The notes below the pieces were generated by a model that was not told the DNA's origin, searched no databases, and saw only the letters and a program-made list of their open reading frames with translations. From Nevskiales bacterium (GTDB taxonomy: Bacteria; Pseudomonadota; Gammaproteobacteria; Steroidobacterales; GCA-2729495): 64,000 nt of DNA. Numbering within the stretch: position 1 is the first letter of the stretch; the number at the start of each line of letters is the position of its first letter. Made by a program: the position numbers and the translations under genes. This document shows, one piece after another, positions 1 through 9,433 of this stretch. The DNA lies in NCBI GenBank assembly GCA_011526045.1, contig WYBE01000067.1, positions 186,001-250,000 of the forward strand, given 5' to 3'.

Positions 1-1530
1 TTCCAGGATCCGATGACCTCGCTGAACCCCTACGTCACGATCGGGCGGCAGATGGCCCTCGTGCTGCGCGAGCACCGGCGCCTGTCCGCCGCCGAGGCCG
101 AGCGCGAATGCATGGCGCTGCTCGAGGCGGTCGAGATCCCGGAACCGGCGCGGCGTTTGCGCATGTATCCGCACGAGCTCTCCGGTGGCATGCGCCAGCG
201 CGTGATGATCGCGGCGGCGCTGTCGTGCCGGCCTGCGCTGCTGATCGCCGATGAACCGACCACCGCGCTCGACGTGACGGTACAGGCGCAGATCCTCGCC
301 CTGATGAAGGAGCTGCGCACGCGCTACGGCACCGCCATCATCCTGATCAGCCACGATTTTTCCGTCGTCGCCGGGCTCGCGGACCGGGTCCTGGTGATGC
401 AGCGGGGAGCGTGCCGTGAAGAAGGCACGGCGGAGCAAATCTACTTCGCGCCGCGGGACGCTTACACGCGCACGCTGCTCGCCGCCGTGCCGCGGCTGGA
501 CCGACCGGGCGCACTGCCCGCGCCACGCACACCCGGGCGCACTCAGGCTGCGGCCAATCCACTGCTTCGGGTCAGCGATCTTCAGGTGGAGTTCGGGGTG
601 GCGGAGGGCGCCCTGCTGGCGCGGCGTGCCCGGCTGCGGGCACTCTCCGGCGTCAGCTTCGAACTGGCGGCCGGCGAAGTGCTCGGGGTGGTCGGTGAAT
701 CCGGTTGCGGCAAGTCCACGCTCGGGCGCGCAGTTCTGCGCCTGGTGCCGATCGCTGCCGGGCAGGTGAGCTTTCTCGGTCGCAACCTGGTGTCGATGTC
801 GCGCCCGGAACTCGATGCCCTGCGGCGCGACCTGCAGATCGTGTTCCAGGATCCGCTGGCCTCGCTCAACCCGCGCATGACCGTGCGCGACATCGTCGCT
901 GAGCCGCTGGAAACGTTCGAGCCGAGCATGAGCGATGGCGAGCGGACCAACCAGGTTGCCGAAATGCTGAGCCGCGTCGGCCTCGACCCGTCGCACATGC
1001 ACCGCTATCCGCATCAGTTCTCCGGCGGCCAGTGCCAGCGCGTCGCGATTGCGCGGGCGCTGATCACCCGGCCACGGCTGGTGATCTGCGACGAGGCGGT
1101 CAGCGCGCTGGACGTCTCCGTGCGCGCGCAGATCCTGAAGCTGCTGCTGGAACTGCGGCGCCTGCTGGACCTCTCGCTGATTTTCATCGGTCACGACCTG
1201 GCGGTGATCCGCCAGGTCAGCCAGCGGGTGATGGTGATGTACCTCGGTCGGGTGATGGAGGTCGCGCCGGCGAATGAATTGTTCACCCGGCCCCGCCACC
1301 CCTACACCCGAGCGCTGATGGCGGCCGCGCCGGTGCCGGACCCGCGCATCGAGCGTTCGCGCGACCGCCAGGGGCTGGGCGGGGAACTGCCCTCCGCCGT
1401 GTCACCGCCCTCGGGCTGCGTGTTCCGGACCCGCTGCGCCTACGCGGTGCCCGCCTGCGTGGCGACGGTACCCGCGCTGGAGCCCAGCGGTGATGCGTGG
1501 GTCGCCTGCCTGCGGGCGGGGGAGATCTGA
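1..1530 (+). CDS. Fused dipeptide/oligopeptide-type ABC transporter ATP-binding protein (5' end outside window)
   Basis: This is the ATPase of a peptide or nickel-type ABC importer, with two nucleotide-binding domains in one chain as in YejF. The frame is open to base 1, so the first Walker A is missing. The first domain keeps the Q-loop FQDPM, signature LSGGMRQRV, Walker B LLIADEP and H-loop LISHD. The second starts near base 575 and is complete: Walker A GESGCGKST, Q-loop FQDPLASLNP, signature FSGGQCQRV, Walker B LVICDEA, H-loop FIGHD. The Cys-containing tail (CVFRTRC...C...C) is the usual oligopeptide-transporter C-terminal extension. Permease and binding-protein genes would be expected upstream, outside the window. 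The substrate cannot be read from the ATPase. Confidence 0.93.
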   Translation, partial: FQDPMTSLNPYVTIGRQMALVLREHRRLSAAEAERECMALLEAVEIPEPARRLRMYPHELSGGMRQRVMIAAALSCRPALLIADEPTTALDVTVQAQILALMKELRTRYGTAIILISHDFSVVAGLADRVLVMQRGACREEGTAEQIYFAPRDAYTRTLLAAVPRLDRPGALPAPRTPGRTQAAANPLLRVSDLQVEFGVAEGALLARRARLRALSGVSFELAAGEVLGVVGESGCGKSTLGRAVLRLVPIAAGQVSFLGRNLVSMSRPELDALRRDLQIVFQDPLASLNPRMTVRDIVAEPLETFEPSMSDGERTNQVAEMLSRVGLDPSHMHRYPHQFSGGQCQRVAIARALITRPRLVICDEAVSALDVSVRAQILKLLLELRRLLDLSLIFIGHDLAVIRQVSQRVMVMYLGRVMEVAPANELFTRPRHPYTRALMAAAPVPDPRIERSRDRQGLGGELPSAVSPPSGCVFRTRCAYAVPACVATVPALEPSGDAWVACLRAGEI

Positions 1531-1536
1531 GCCCTA

Positions 1537-1589
1537 TAACTATAGTTAAAACAATGAATTAACAATGCAGTTATTTGACACTGTCAAAT
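1537..1589. promoter_or_regulatory. AT-rich patch with two perfect palindromes
   Basis: Between the end of the ABC ATPase and the end of the convergent SIMPL gene lies a short AT-rich stretch with two palindromes: TAACTATAGTTA (1537-1548) and ATTTGACA-C-TGTCAAAT (1573-1589). They look like operators for dimeric regulators. No gene starts next to them, since both flanking genes end here, so a regulatory role is uncertain. Confidence 0.35.
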
Positions 1590-1710
1590 CTGAATCACAC
1601 TGCACCGAGCGGACCAGGCGAGCACGGCTCGGGCGATGCGGTGAAGATCGGCGCCGGCGCGGGTTGGGCACTGCGCGGCTGACGTCCGCGCAGCAGTTTT
1701 GAGATAGGTG

Positions 1711-2454
1711 CTACGGAGCCTCCAGGTCGAAGGTCGCGTTCACCCGGGCTTCAAACTCCAGGCTGCCGGGCTGATAGCTGGCCGCGCCACGGGCGTCGGC
1801 TTGCGCCGCCATCGCAGCGACCTCCATCCGCGGCATGGGCATCGGCATGGGTGGTGGCGGCGACGCATCCGCGGCGACGAGTTGTCGCAGCGTGCCGAGC
1901 TTCATGCCAAGGGTCTCGGCGATGGCGCGCGCGTTCGCTTCGGCGTCCCTCGCGGCCGCGGCGAGGGCCTGGCGGTTCAGATCGCGGCGTTTCGAGCTGT
2001 CGAGCACTGGCGGGGCGACGTTGTTCACGCCGGCGCTCACCGCCCCTTCGATCAGGGCGCCGAGCTGGTCCAGGTCGGTGACTTCGACCTCGAGCTGGCG
2101 CTGCACCAGGTAACCCGTCAGCACCTGCTGGTTGGTCGCTTTGTCCCAGCGATACTCGGGATTGACGAAGGCCGCCGTAGTGCGAACCTTGTTGCGCTCG
2201 ATGCCGAGTTGTTTGGTGAGCGCCAGGAAGCGCTCCACGACGGCGACGGCCTGGGCGCGTGCCTTGTCCATTGCAGGGTCGGATTTCTGCACGGTGAGCT
2301 GCACGCGCGCCTTGTCGGGTTCGCCGGTGACGGAGCCCGTGCCGGCCACGGTCACGCTGCGGGGCTGCGCGCCCTGCAGCAGGGTGGTTTCGGCGGCGGC
2401 TGCACCGGGCAGCGACAGCAGTACGGCGATGACGGTCAGCGGCAGGTGTCGCAT
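1711..2454 (-). CDS. SIMPL (DUF541) domain periplasmic protein
   Basis: The product is 247 residues with a clear Sec signal peptide (hydrophobic stretch after MRHLPLT, cleavage near AAAAE). The rest matches the SIMPL/DUF541 pattern: an early VTVAGTGSVTGEPDKARVQL block, a middle helix rich in Ala and Arg, and the late VNNVAPPVLDSSKRRDLNRQAL region. Members are periplasmic or outer-membrane-associated proteins, some linked to oxidative stress, without a fixed biochemical function. The gene is divergent from the cytochrome c gene; the 131-bp gap between them must hold both promoters. Confidence 0.85.
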   Translation of the reverse strand: MRHLPLTVIAVLLSLPGAAAAETTLLQGAQPRSVTVAGTGSVTGEPDKARVQLTVQKSDPAMDKARAQAVAVVERFLALTKQLGIERNKVRTTAAFVNPEYRWDKATNQQVLTGYLVQRQLEVEVTDLDQLGALIEGAVSAGVNNVAPPVLDSSKRRDLNRQALAAAARDAEANARAIAETLGMKLGTLRQLVAADASPPPPMPMPMPRMEVAAMAAQADARGAASYQPGSLEFEARVNATFDLEAP

Positions 2455-2585
2455 GACAATGCTCCGGGGTTTCAGGCGATTGGCCGCATTCCGGCGGCTG
2501 GAATTGGCGAGCGACTCACACTAACATACCGCGGCTCCGAGGCGGCGATCGCCCCCTCCGGGGGTGATTCACCGAGGTTTTGTCG

Positions 2586-3188
2586 ATGCCGCTTCGTCAT
2601 GTGCTGACTTTCGTTGTTCTCGCCGCGATCTGGACGTCGGCCAACGCGGCCGGCGACCCGGCAAAGGGTGCCGAACTCGCGACCACCTGCATGGGCTGTC
2701 ACGGCATCGCGGGCTACCGCAACGCCTATCCGTCCTACCGCGTGCCGAAACTCGGCGGCCAGAACGCCGATTACCTCGTGGTTGCCCTGCAGGAATACCG
2801 CGCGAAGACCCGTCCACACCCGACGATGCGGGCGCAGGCGGCATCGCTGTCCGACCAGGACATGCAGGATATCGCGGCGTTTTTCGCCTCCCAGGGCGGC
2901 CCCCAAGCTGCGGACGTGGTGTCCGGCGGGCGCGCCGCGGCGGGCAAGGAAAAAGCGGCCGTCTGCGCGGCCTGTCACGGCGAAGCGGGCATCAGCTCGG
3001 CGCCGACCTGGCCGAACCTCGCCGGGCAGCATCGCGACTACCTCCAGCACGCCCTCACGCGCTACCGGGAAAAAGGGCGCCAGGATCCGGTCATGCAAGG
3101 CCAGGCGGCCGCGCTCAGCGATCAGGACATCAGCGACCTGGCGGCCTTCTTTGCCGCCCAGCACGGCTTGTTCACCACGCATCACTAG
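2586..3188 (+). CDS. Dihaem cytochrome c (c4-like)
   Basis: This is a periplasmic electron carrier of 200 residues. A signal peptide ends near SANA. Two CXXCH haem sites are present: CMGCH at residues 35-39 and CAACH at 127-131, about 92 residues apart. Each half carries a likely axial Met (Met81 and Met170) and the motif [17 protein letters not shown] or [17 protein letters not shown], so the protein is an internal duplication as in cytochrome c4. I chose ATG 2586 because GAGG at 2574-2577 is correctly spaced; a TTG at 2580 is an in-frame alternative. It probably passes electrons to a terminal oxidase, but no oxidase gene is in the window. Confidence 0.9.
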   Translation: MPLRHVLTFVVLAAIWTSANAAGDPAKGAELATTCMGCHGIAGYRNAYPSYRVPKLGGQNADYLVVALQEYRAKTRPHPTMRAQAASLSDQDMQDIAAFFASQGGPQAADVVSGGRAAAGKEKAAVCAACHGEAGISSAPTWPNLAGQHRDYLQHALTRYREKGRQDPVMQGQAAALSDQDISDLAAFFAAQHGLFTTHH

Positions 3189-3200
3189 CGATCGCGGCCA

Positions 3201-3274
3201 CGGGGACGGTTCACTCAGTTCCCTTGGTCGCCCGCAAGCCGTAGCCTTGCCGGGAATTGAGTGAACGGTCCCCG
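3201..3274. repeat. REP-like inverted repeat with GGGGACGGTTCACTC arms
   Basis: Arms 3201-3223 and 3252-3274 are inverted copies of 23 bases matching at 21 positions, around a 28-base centre. Arms of the CGGGGACGGTTCACTCA type are typical of REP elements mobilised by REP-associated tyrosine transposases in gammaproteobacteria; that is family knowledge. No such transposase is in the window. The element separates the cytochrome c gene from the AcuI-like gene and could form a terminator-like hairpin. Confidence 0.7.
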
Positions 3275-3284
3275 CTTTCCCGAC

Positions 3285-4277
3285 ATGGCAGCTGACTTCA
3301 AGGCATTCCGAGTTCATCTGGAAAACGACCGGATCGTCGCGCGGCTCGAGCGCATCCGCCTCGACGAGCTCACGCCGGGCGAAGTCGTGATCCGCGGCGC
3401 CTGGTCCGGTATCAACTACAAGGACGCGCTGGCAGCTACCGGTAAAGGCAGGATTCTGCGCCGCTTCCCGCTGGTGGCCGGCGTGGACATCTCCGGCACG
3501 GTCGAGACCTCCAGCGATCCGCGCTTCCGGCACGGCGATCCGGTGGTGGTCATCGGCAGCGGGCTCAGCGAGTCCACGGACGGCGGTTTCACCCAGTTCG
3601 CCCGGGTGCGCGCCGACGCCGTCCAGCCGCTGCCGGCGGGTCTCGACCTGCGCGCGGCGATGGCGATCGGCACCGCCGGTTTTACCGCGGCGCTGGCCCT
3701 GCACCGCATGGAACAGCTCGACCAGCGCCCGGCGCTCGGCCCGATCGCGGTGACCGGCGCGACCGGAGGCGTCGGCAGCGTGACCATCGATATCTTCAGC
3801 GGCCGAGGTTATGACGTGACTGCGCTGACCCACAAGGCGGAGGCGACCGACTACCTGCGTTCCCTCGGCGCCGCGGACGTGCAGGTGCTCAGTGGTATGT
3901 CGCTCGGCAACCGGCCGCTGGAAAAGGCCCTCTGGGGCGGCGCCGTGGACAGCCTCGGCGGTGACGTGCTCGCCTGGCTGACGCGCACCACGGTGCCGTT
4001 CGGCACCATCGCGAGCATCGGGCTTGCGGCCGGAGCGCAGCTCGCGACGACGGTGATGCCGTTCATCCTGCGTGGCGTGAGCCTGCTCGGCATCAACTCA
4101 AATGAAATCCCGCACGATCTGCGGCTGGCGATCTGGCGGCGCCTGGGGACTGATCTGCGGCCGTCGCGACTGGATCGCATTGTGCGCTGCGAGGTGGCAC
4201 TCGATGATCTGCCCGGGTGCTTCGAGGAGTACATCGCCGGGCGCATTACCGGGCGCACCCTGGTACGGCTCGATTGA
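3285..4277 (+). CDS. acuI: Acrylyl-CoA reductase AcuI / YhdH-type quinone oxidoreductase
   Basis: This is a medium-chain dehydrogenase/reductase of the YhdH/AcuI family, expected to use NADPH to reduce acrylyl-CoA to propionyl-CoA or a similar enoyl or quinone substrate in the cytoplasm. It has 330 residues, the family's usual length. The N-terminal catalytic fold carries SGINYKDALAATGKG, and the Rossmann motif is VTGATGGVGSVTIDIF. The family's zinc ligands are absent, as in YhdH. ATG 3285 is preferred over the in-frame GTG 3261, which lies inside the REP-like arm. The gene stands alone, so its substrate is inferred from family only. Confidence 0.85.
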   Translation: MAADFKAFRVHLENDRIVARLERIRLDELTPGEVVIRGAWSGINYKDALAATGKGRILRRFPLVAGVDISGTVETSSDPRFRHGDPVVVIGSGLSESTDGGFTQFARVRADAVQPLPAGLDLRAAMAIGTAGFTAALALHRMEQLDQRPALGPIAVTGATGGVGSVTIDIFSGRGYDVTALTHKAEATDYLRSLGAADVQVLSGMSLGNRPLEKALWGGAVDSLGGDVLAWLTRTTVPFGTIASIGLAAGAQLATTVMPFILRGVSLLGINSNEIPHDLRLAIWRRLGTDLRPSRLDRIVRCEVALDDLPGCFEEYIAGRITGRTLVRLD

Positions 4278-4328
4278 CCGGCGCCGCCGGGCGCTTGCCC
4301 GGTTCGCCGAGGGTATGCTGCCAGGACC

Positions 4329-4997
4329 ATGGTCGATCGCAATCCGGCGCCAGGTCCTTTGCCAGCCGAGGTCGGGCGCTGCCTCGATGCCGGCCTGGCG
4401 CAACTCGGTGTGCCGGACAGCGCCGGCCGGGCAGCCGCGCTGGTGCGCTATCTCGAGTTGCTGCAGCGCTGGAACCGGGCCTACAACCTGACGAGCGTGA
4501 CCGAACCCCGTGACATGGCCGTGCGACACATACTCGACTCCGTCAGCGCCCGGCCGTTCCTGGCAGGGGCCCGCGTGCTCGACGCCGGCAGCGGCGCCGG
4601 GCTGCCCGGCATTCCGCTGGCGCTGCTCGAGCCCGCGCGGCATTTCACCCTGCTCGACTCCGTGGGCAAGAAGGTGAGCTTCCTGCGCCAGGCGGTGCTG
4701 GAGCTGCGGCTCGCGAACGCGACCCCGGTACAGGCGCGGCTGGAGAACTGGGACGCTGCGCTGGCGTTCGACACCGTCATCTGTCGCGCGCTGGGCACGC
4801 TCACGGCGTTTGCGAGCCTGTGCGGGCGATTGCTCGCACCCGGCGGCCGGCTGGTCGCCATGAAAGGCCGTTTTCCGCGCGAGGAGCTCGACGAGCTGCC
4901 ACGCCCCTGGCGCGTGGTCGAAGCGCGCCGGGTCACCGTGCCGGGGCTCGAGGCCGAACGTCATTTCGTGGTGCTGGAGCACGGCAGCGATGGCTAG
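4329..4997 (+). CDS. rsmG: 16S rRNA (guanine527-N7)-methyltransferase RsmG
   Basis: RsmG (GidB) methylates N7 of G527 in 16S rRNA using SAM. The SAM motif VLDAGSGAGLPGIPLALL lies near residues 81-98, preceded by the family block RWNRAYNLTSVTEPRDM. Length (222 aa) is normal. It overlaps parA by 8 bases (4990-4997), the usual rsmG-parA-parB order. The mnmG gene that often precedes rsmG in relatives is not here; the AcuI gene takes that place. Confidence 0.96.
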   Translation: MVDRNPAPGPLPAEVGRCLDAGLAQLGVPDSAGRAAALVRYLELLQRWNRAYNLTSVTEPRDMAVRHILDSVSARPFLAGARVLDAGSGAGLPGIPLALLEPARHFTLLDSVGKKVSFLRQAVLELRLANATPVQARLENWDAALAFDTVICRALGTLTAFASLCGRLLAPGGRLVAMKGRFPREELDELPRPWRVVEARRVTVPGLEAERHFVVLEHGSDG

Positions 4998-5757
4998 CAT
5001 CGTTGCGATCACCAACCAGAAAGGCGGCGTCGGCAAGACCACGACGGCGGTGAACCTGGCCGCGGCACTAGCCGGCGCCGAGAAGCGCGTGCTGCTGGTC
5101 GACCTCGACCCGCAGGGCAACGCAACCACCGGTTGCGGCCTGGACAAGCAGTCGCTCGAGCAGACCGCCTGCGACGTGTTGCTGGGCGAAGCGGCCGCGC
5201 AGGATGCCATCGTCTCCGTCCAGGAAGGGCAGTTCGACCTCATGCCGGCGAACTCCGACCTCACCGCGGCGGAGGTGCGCCTGATCCAGGAGATCGGTCG
5301 TGAAATGCGCCTGAAAAAGGCGCTCGAACCGGTACGCGGGCTCTACGACTACGTGCTGATCGACTGCCCGCCGTCCATCAACACGCTCACCCTGAATGCG
5401 CTGACGGCGGCCGACGGCGTGCTGATCCCGATCCAGTGCGAGTACTACGCCCTCGAGGGATTGTCGTCGCTGCTCGAGACCATCAAGCAGGTGCGCAACA
5501 CGGTCAACAACGACCTGCGCATCGAGGGCCTGCTGCGCACCATGTACGACCCGCGCAACCGGCTGGCTGCCGAGGTTTCCAACCAGCTCCTCAAGCACTT
5601 CAAGGACAAGGTCTACGAGGCGATCATCCCGCGCAACGTGCGCCTGGCCGAGGCGCCGAGCTTCGGCCTGTCGGCGATCGTGCACGACCGGGGTTCGCGC
5701 GGGGCACAGGCCTACGTGCAACTGGCCGAGGAGATGATCCGCCGCGACGTGGCCTGA
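4990..5757 (+). CDS. parA: Chromosome partitioning ATPase ParA (Soj)
   Basis: ParA is the Walker-type ATPase that moves the ParB-bound origin region across the nucleoid. The deviant Walker A KGGVGKTT is at residues 11-18; Walker A' and B regions LLVDLDPQGNATTG and VLIDCPPS follow. Length (255 aa) is that of chromosomal Soj-type ParA, without the N-terminal HTH of plasmid types. It is translationally coupled to rsmG by an 8-base overlap. Unusually, 424 bp separate it from parB, with a hairpin and a long foldback element between. Confidence 0.97.
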   Translation: MASIVAITNQKGGVGKTTTAVNLAAALAGAEKRVLLVDLDPQGNATTGCGLDKQSLEQTACDVLLGEAAAQDAIVSVQEGQFDLMPANSDLTAAEVRLIQEIGREMRLKKALEPVRGLYDYVLIDCPPSINTLTLNALTAADGVLIPIQCEYYALEGLSSLLETIKQVRNTVNNDLRIEGLLRTMYDPRNRLAAEVSNQLLKHFKDKVYEAIIPRNVRLAEAPSFGLSAIVHDRGSRGAQAYVQLAEEMIRRDVA

Positions 5758-5779
5758 GATCCTGGTCGTTCCGTGGGGC

Positions 5780-5802
5780 GCGCGGGGAGAAACACCCCGC
5801 GC
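5780..5802. terminator. Hairpin just after parA
   Basis: An 8-bp GC stem (GCGCGGGG / CCCCGCGC) with loop AGAAACA starts 23 bases after the parA stop. Only weak T-richness follows (CTGTTATG), so it may slow or end transcription, or merely protect the 3' end. Confidence 0.4.
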
Positions 5803-5812
5803 CTGTTATGGC

Positions 5813-6090
5813 GGCGGCAACCGTGGCGCGCCGTTCGTCGGACATCCCTGTCCTCCTCACTGCGGGTTCCGCCGGCTGCTGCCGCCATCCGGTAGCTTGC
5901 TCCTGCTTCAGCGCATCGGCTCCGCGGGACGGAGGGGTGGCGGGCGGCGTTGAGCACGAGCGAAGCAGGGACAGCGGCAGCGAGTGCGATTCGCTCCGAG
6001 CCGGCCATGGACGGCCGGCGAGGTTTAGCCCGCGGCCCCTCCGTCCCGTGGAGATCCGCCACCGGATCGCGGCGCGCCACGGTTGCCGCC
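5813..6090. repeat. Long foldback (ERIC/MITE-like) element in the parA-parB gap
   Basis: This 278-bp stretch has nested inverted pairs. The outer arms 5813-5833 and 6070-6090 are a perfect 21-bp inverted repeat. Inside are 5887-5893/6061-6067 (ATCCGGT), 5925-5937/6036-6048 (13 bp, CGGGACGGAGGGG) and a central palindrome 6000-6019 (GCCGGCC...GGCCGGC). It can fold almost end to end. No reading frame in it looks like a protein. A clear target-site duplication was not found. The core with GGCCATGGACGGCC resembles intergenic palindromic repeats found in several high-GC gammaproteobacteria, but I cannot assign it to a named family. Confidence 0.65.
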
Positions 6091-6141
6091 ATCACCGGCC
6101 GGACGTTTCACCGGGCGCGCCCGGCGCAGTGGGGTTGGCGC

Positions 6142-6147
6142 TAGAAT
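6142..6147 (+). promoter_or_regulatory. Possible -10 box for parB
   Basis: TAGAAT lies 35 bases upstream of the parB start. No good -35 hexamer is found 16-18 bases before it, so this is a weak call. Its presence after the foldback suggests parB may have its own promoter. Confidence 0.25.
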
Positions 6148-6181
6148 GCCGCGCATCTTCGGCGGCACGACCGGCGGCACC

Positions 6182-7075
6182 ATGAGCGCCAAACGAACAG
6201 GACTCGGACGCGGACTCGAAGCCCTGCTGGGAGACGCAGGTTCGCCGGTGAGGCCGGTGCAGACGCAGGCGAAGGAAGGCCTGCGCCAGATCCCGGTCGA
6301 ACTGCTGGAGCGCGGCCGCTACCAGCCCCGCCAGGACATGCACCAGGAATCACTCGAGGACCTGGCCCGCTCGATCAAGGCACAGGGCCTGGTGCAGCCG
6401 ATCGTGGTGCGGCCGTTGCCGGGCGTCGTCACGAGCGGTGAGACGCGCTACGAGATCATCGCCGGCGAACGGCGCTGGCGGGCGGCGCAGATTGCCGGGC
6501 TCGCGACCGTGCCGGCGGTCGTGCGGCAGATTCCGGATTCGGCGGTCATCGCCCAGGCGCTCATCGAGAACATCCAGCGCGAAAACCTCAACCCGCTGGA
6601 GGAGGCGCAGGCGATCCAGCGCCTGTTGAACGAATTCCAGCTGACGCACCAGGACGCAGCCGATGCGATCGGCCGGTCGCGGGCGGCGGTGAGCAACCTG
6701 CTCCGGCTGCTCGATCTCGGCGAGCCGGCGCGCACGCTGCTGCGGGCGGGCTCCCTGGAAATGGGCCACGCGCGGGCGCTCCTGGCCATCAGCGACGCGC
6801 GCATGCAGGCCGAGGTCGCCGCGCTGGTCGCGAAGAAGAGCCTGTCCGTGCGCGAGACCGAGGCGCTGGTGCGCCGGGTCCTCGACGGCGGCACGGCCAC
6901 GCGTCGCAGCGCATCCGGCCGGGCCGATCCCGACATCCAGCGGCTGGAGAACGAGATTTCCGACCGCCTCGGTGCAAAAGTCGCCATCCAGCACGGCGCC
7001 AAGGGCCGCGGCAAGCTGGTGGTCGCCTACAACAGCCTCGACGAGCTCGACGGTATCCTCGCCCACATTCGTTAG
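6182..7075 (+). CDS. parB: Chromosome partitioning protein ParB (Spo0J)
   Basis: ParB binds parS sites and, in current models, spreads as a CTP-dependent clamp. The 297-residue protein starts with the typical MSAKRTGLGRGLEALLG tail that activates ParA. The N-terminal domain contains GETRYEIIAGERRWRAA (near 85-101) and LIENIQRENLNPLEEAQA, followed by an HTH (LTHQDAADAIGRSRAAVSNLLRLL) and a C-terminal dimerisation region. I chose ATG 6182 because the upstream in-frame extension (from 6083) runs out of the foldback and has no ParB-like sequence. No parS palindrome was seen in the window. Confidence 0.96.
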   Translation: MSAKRTGLGRGLEALLGDAGSPVRPVQTQAKEGLRQIPVELLERGRYQPRQDMHQESLEDLARSIKAQGLVQPIVVRPLPGVVTSGETRYEIIAGERRWRAAQIAGLATVPAVVRQIPDSAVIAQALIENIQRENLNPLEEAQAIQRLLNEFQLTHQDAADAIGRSRAAVSNLLRLLDLGEPARTLLRAGSLEMGHARALLAISDARMQAEVAALVAKKSLSVRETEALVRRVLDGGTATRRSASGRADPDIQRLENEISDRLGAKVAIQHGAKGRGKLVVAYNSLDELDGILAHIR

Positions 7076-7154
7076 CCGGCCTGACGGTCCCGGGCCACGC
7101 AGCACCGCTGGCCGAAGCCGCCCCCGGCAGCGGCGGGAGTCGCCGCTGTGGCGC

Positions 7155-7183
7155 TTGAAACCGGGGGGCGGTCTCAATAGAAT
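7155..7183 (+). promoter_or_regulatory. Sigma-70 promoter of the atp operon
   Basis: TTGAAA (7155-7160) and TAGAAT (7178-7183) are separated by exactly 17 bases, five of six matches to each consensus hexamer. Transcription would start near 7190, giving a leader of about 115 bases before atpI. Confidence 0.65.
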
Positions 7184-7194
7184 TCCGCGGCTTT

Positions 7195-7257
7195 CCAGCG
7201 CGAAAGCGCTGGCACGATGCCACCGCCGCCGGGCAGCCGGTGCGCTGTGGCTTTTTT
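7195..7257 (+). promoter_or_regulatory. Structured leader of the atp operon
   Basis: The predicted 5' leader begins with a perfect 7-bp hairpin with a GAAA tetraloop (7195-7212, CCAGCGC-GAAA-GCGCTGG). A small CAGC/GCTG hairpin (7234-7247) is followed shortly by six T residues (7252-7257), an attenuator-like pattern with a weak stem. Function is unknown. Confidence 0.3.
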
Positions 7258-7306
7258 GCTCCCACGCGATGCGCCCCGAAGGGGTTCGGCTTGCAGGCCG
7301 GGGTTG

Positions 7307-7741
7307 ATGCAACGGGCCGCATACAGGTTTGCCGGCTGGCAGGTTGCACTGACGCTGGTAGCGGCCGCGGTCGCGGCGCTCGCCGGCGGACGTGCGGCGG
7401 CCGTCTCGGCCTTGCTTGGCGGCGGCATCGGCACGATCGCAGGGCTCTACCAGGCCCTGCGGATGTTCCGGGTGAGCGCAGCGGACGATCCGGCGCGGTT
7501 TTATCGCGGGGTCTGGGTGAGCGAAGCGGTGAAGATCCTGCTGACGGTAGCACTCTTCATCTTTGCGATCCGGGTGCTGCACCCGCAGTTCCTGCCGATG
7601 ATCGGCGGTTACGCGGTTACCTTCATCGCCTACTGGGCGGCCCTGGGGTCGGGCTACCCGTGGTTGCCGGACGTAACGGCGGCGAGCGAACGGCCCGTGG
7701 CGGCGGCGGAACGGCGGCTTGAACGCGACAGCAGGTTGTGA
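7307..7741 (+). CDS. atpI: ATP synthase subunit I (AtpI)
   Basis: AtpI is a small membrane protein that helps assemble the c-ring and may assist Mg or Ca uptake. The product from ATG 7307 has 144 residues with hydrophobic segments near WQVALTLVAAAVAALAGG, AVSALLGGGIGTIAGLY and ILLTVALFIFAIRVL, matching the four-helix family. The longer frame from 7217 is rejected as start because its extra residues are not membrane-like and overlap the leader hairpins. The stop codon abuts the atpB start (TGAATG). Confidence 0.88.
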   Translation: MQRAAYRFAGWQVALTLVAAAVAALAGGRAAAVSALLGGGIGTIAGLYQALRMFRVSAADDPARFYRGVWVSEAVKILLTVALFIFAIRVLHPQFLPMIGGYAVTFIAYWAALGSGYPWLPDVTAASERPVAAAERRLERDSRL

Positions 7742-8584
<843 letters not shown>

Positions 8585-8625
8585 GGTTTTTTTCATCTTT
8601 TCGGCAACATCCTGATCCGAGCTAG

Positions 8626-8904
<279 letters not shown>

Positions 8905-8953
8905 GCGGCACGTCCGGAACGTAACTCCGACGTTTAACAGACAGGGGCGCAGG

Positions 8954-9424
8954 ATGGATATCAACGCAACCATCATCGGGCAGACGATCGCGATGATCGT
9001 GTTCGTCTGGTTCTGCATGCGATTCGTCTGGCCGCCGATCCTGGGAATCATCGAGGAGCGCCAGACGAAGATCGCCGACGGGCTGGCCGCGGCCGACCGC
9101 GGCGCTCGCTCGCTGGAGGAAGCGCAGGTGCGCATCCAGTCGATGGTCGAGGATGCCCGTGGCCAGGCCCGCCAGATACTGGATCAGGCGCAGGTCCGTG
9201 CAAACGGCATCGTCGAGGAGGCGCGCTCGGGCGCCGAGCAGGAGCGCGATCGCATCATCCAGGCCGCCCGGGCCGACGTTGAACAGCAGATCAACAAGGC
9301 GCGCGACGAATTGCGCAGCCAGGTCGCCGCCATCGCGGTGGCCGGCGCCGAGAAGATCCTGGCTCGCGAGATCGATCCGCGAACGCACCAGGACATGCTC
9401 AGCAAGCTGGCGCAACAGATCTAG
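8954..9424 (+). CDS. atpF: F1Fo ATP synthase subunit b
   Basis: Subunit b is the peripheral stalk: one N-terminal membrane helix ([24 protein letters not shown]) and a long charged coiled coil to the C-terminus. It has 156 residues from ATG 8954. The longer frame from 8858 overlaps the end of atpE and lacks b-like sequence. There is a single b gene, so the stalk is a b2 homodimer. Confidence 0.95.
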   Translation: MDINATIIGQTIAMIVFVWFCMRFVWPPILGIIEERQTKIADGLAAADRGARSLEEAQVRIQSMVEDARGQARQILDQAQVRANGIVEEARSGAEQERDRIIQAARADVEQQINKARDELRSQVAAIAVAGAEKILAREIDPRTHQDMLSKLAQQI

Positions 9425-9433
9425 GGACGCAGC

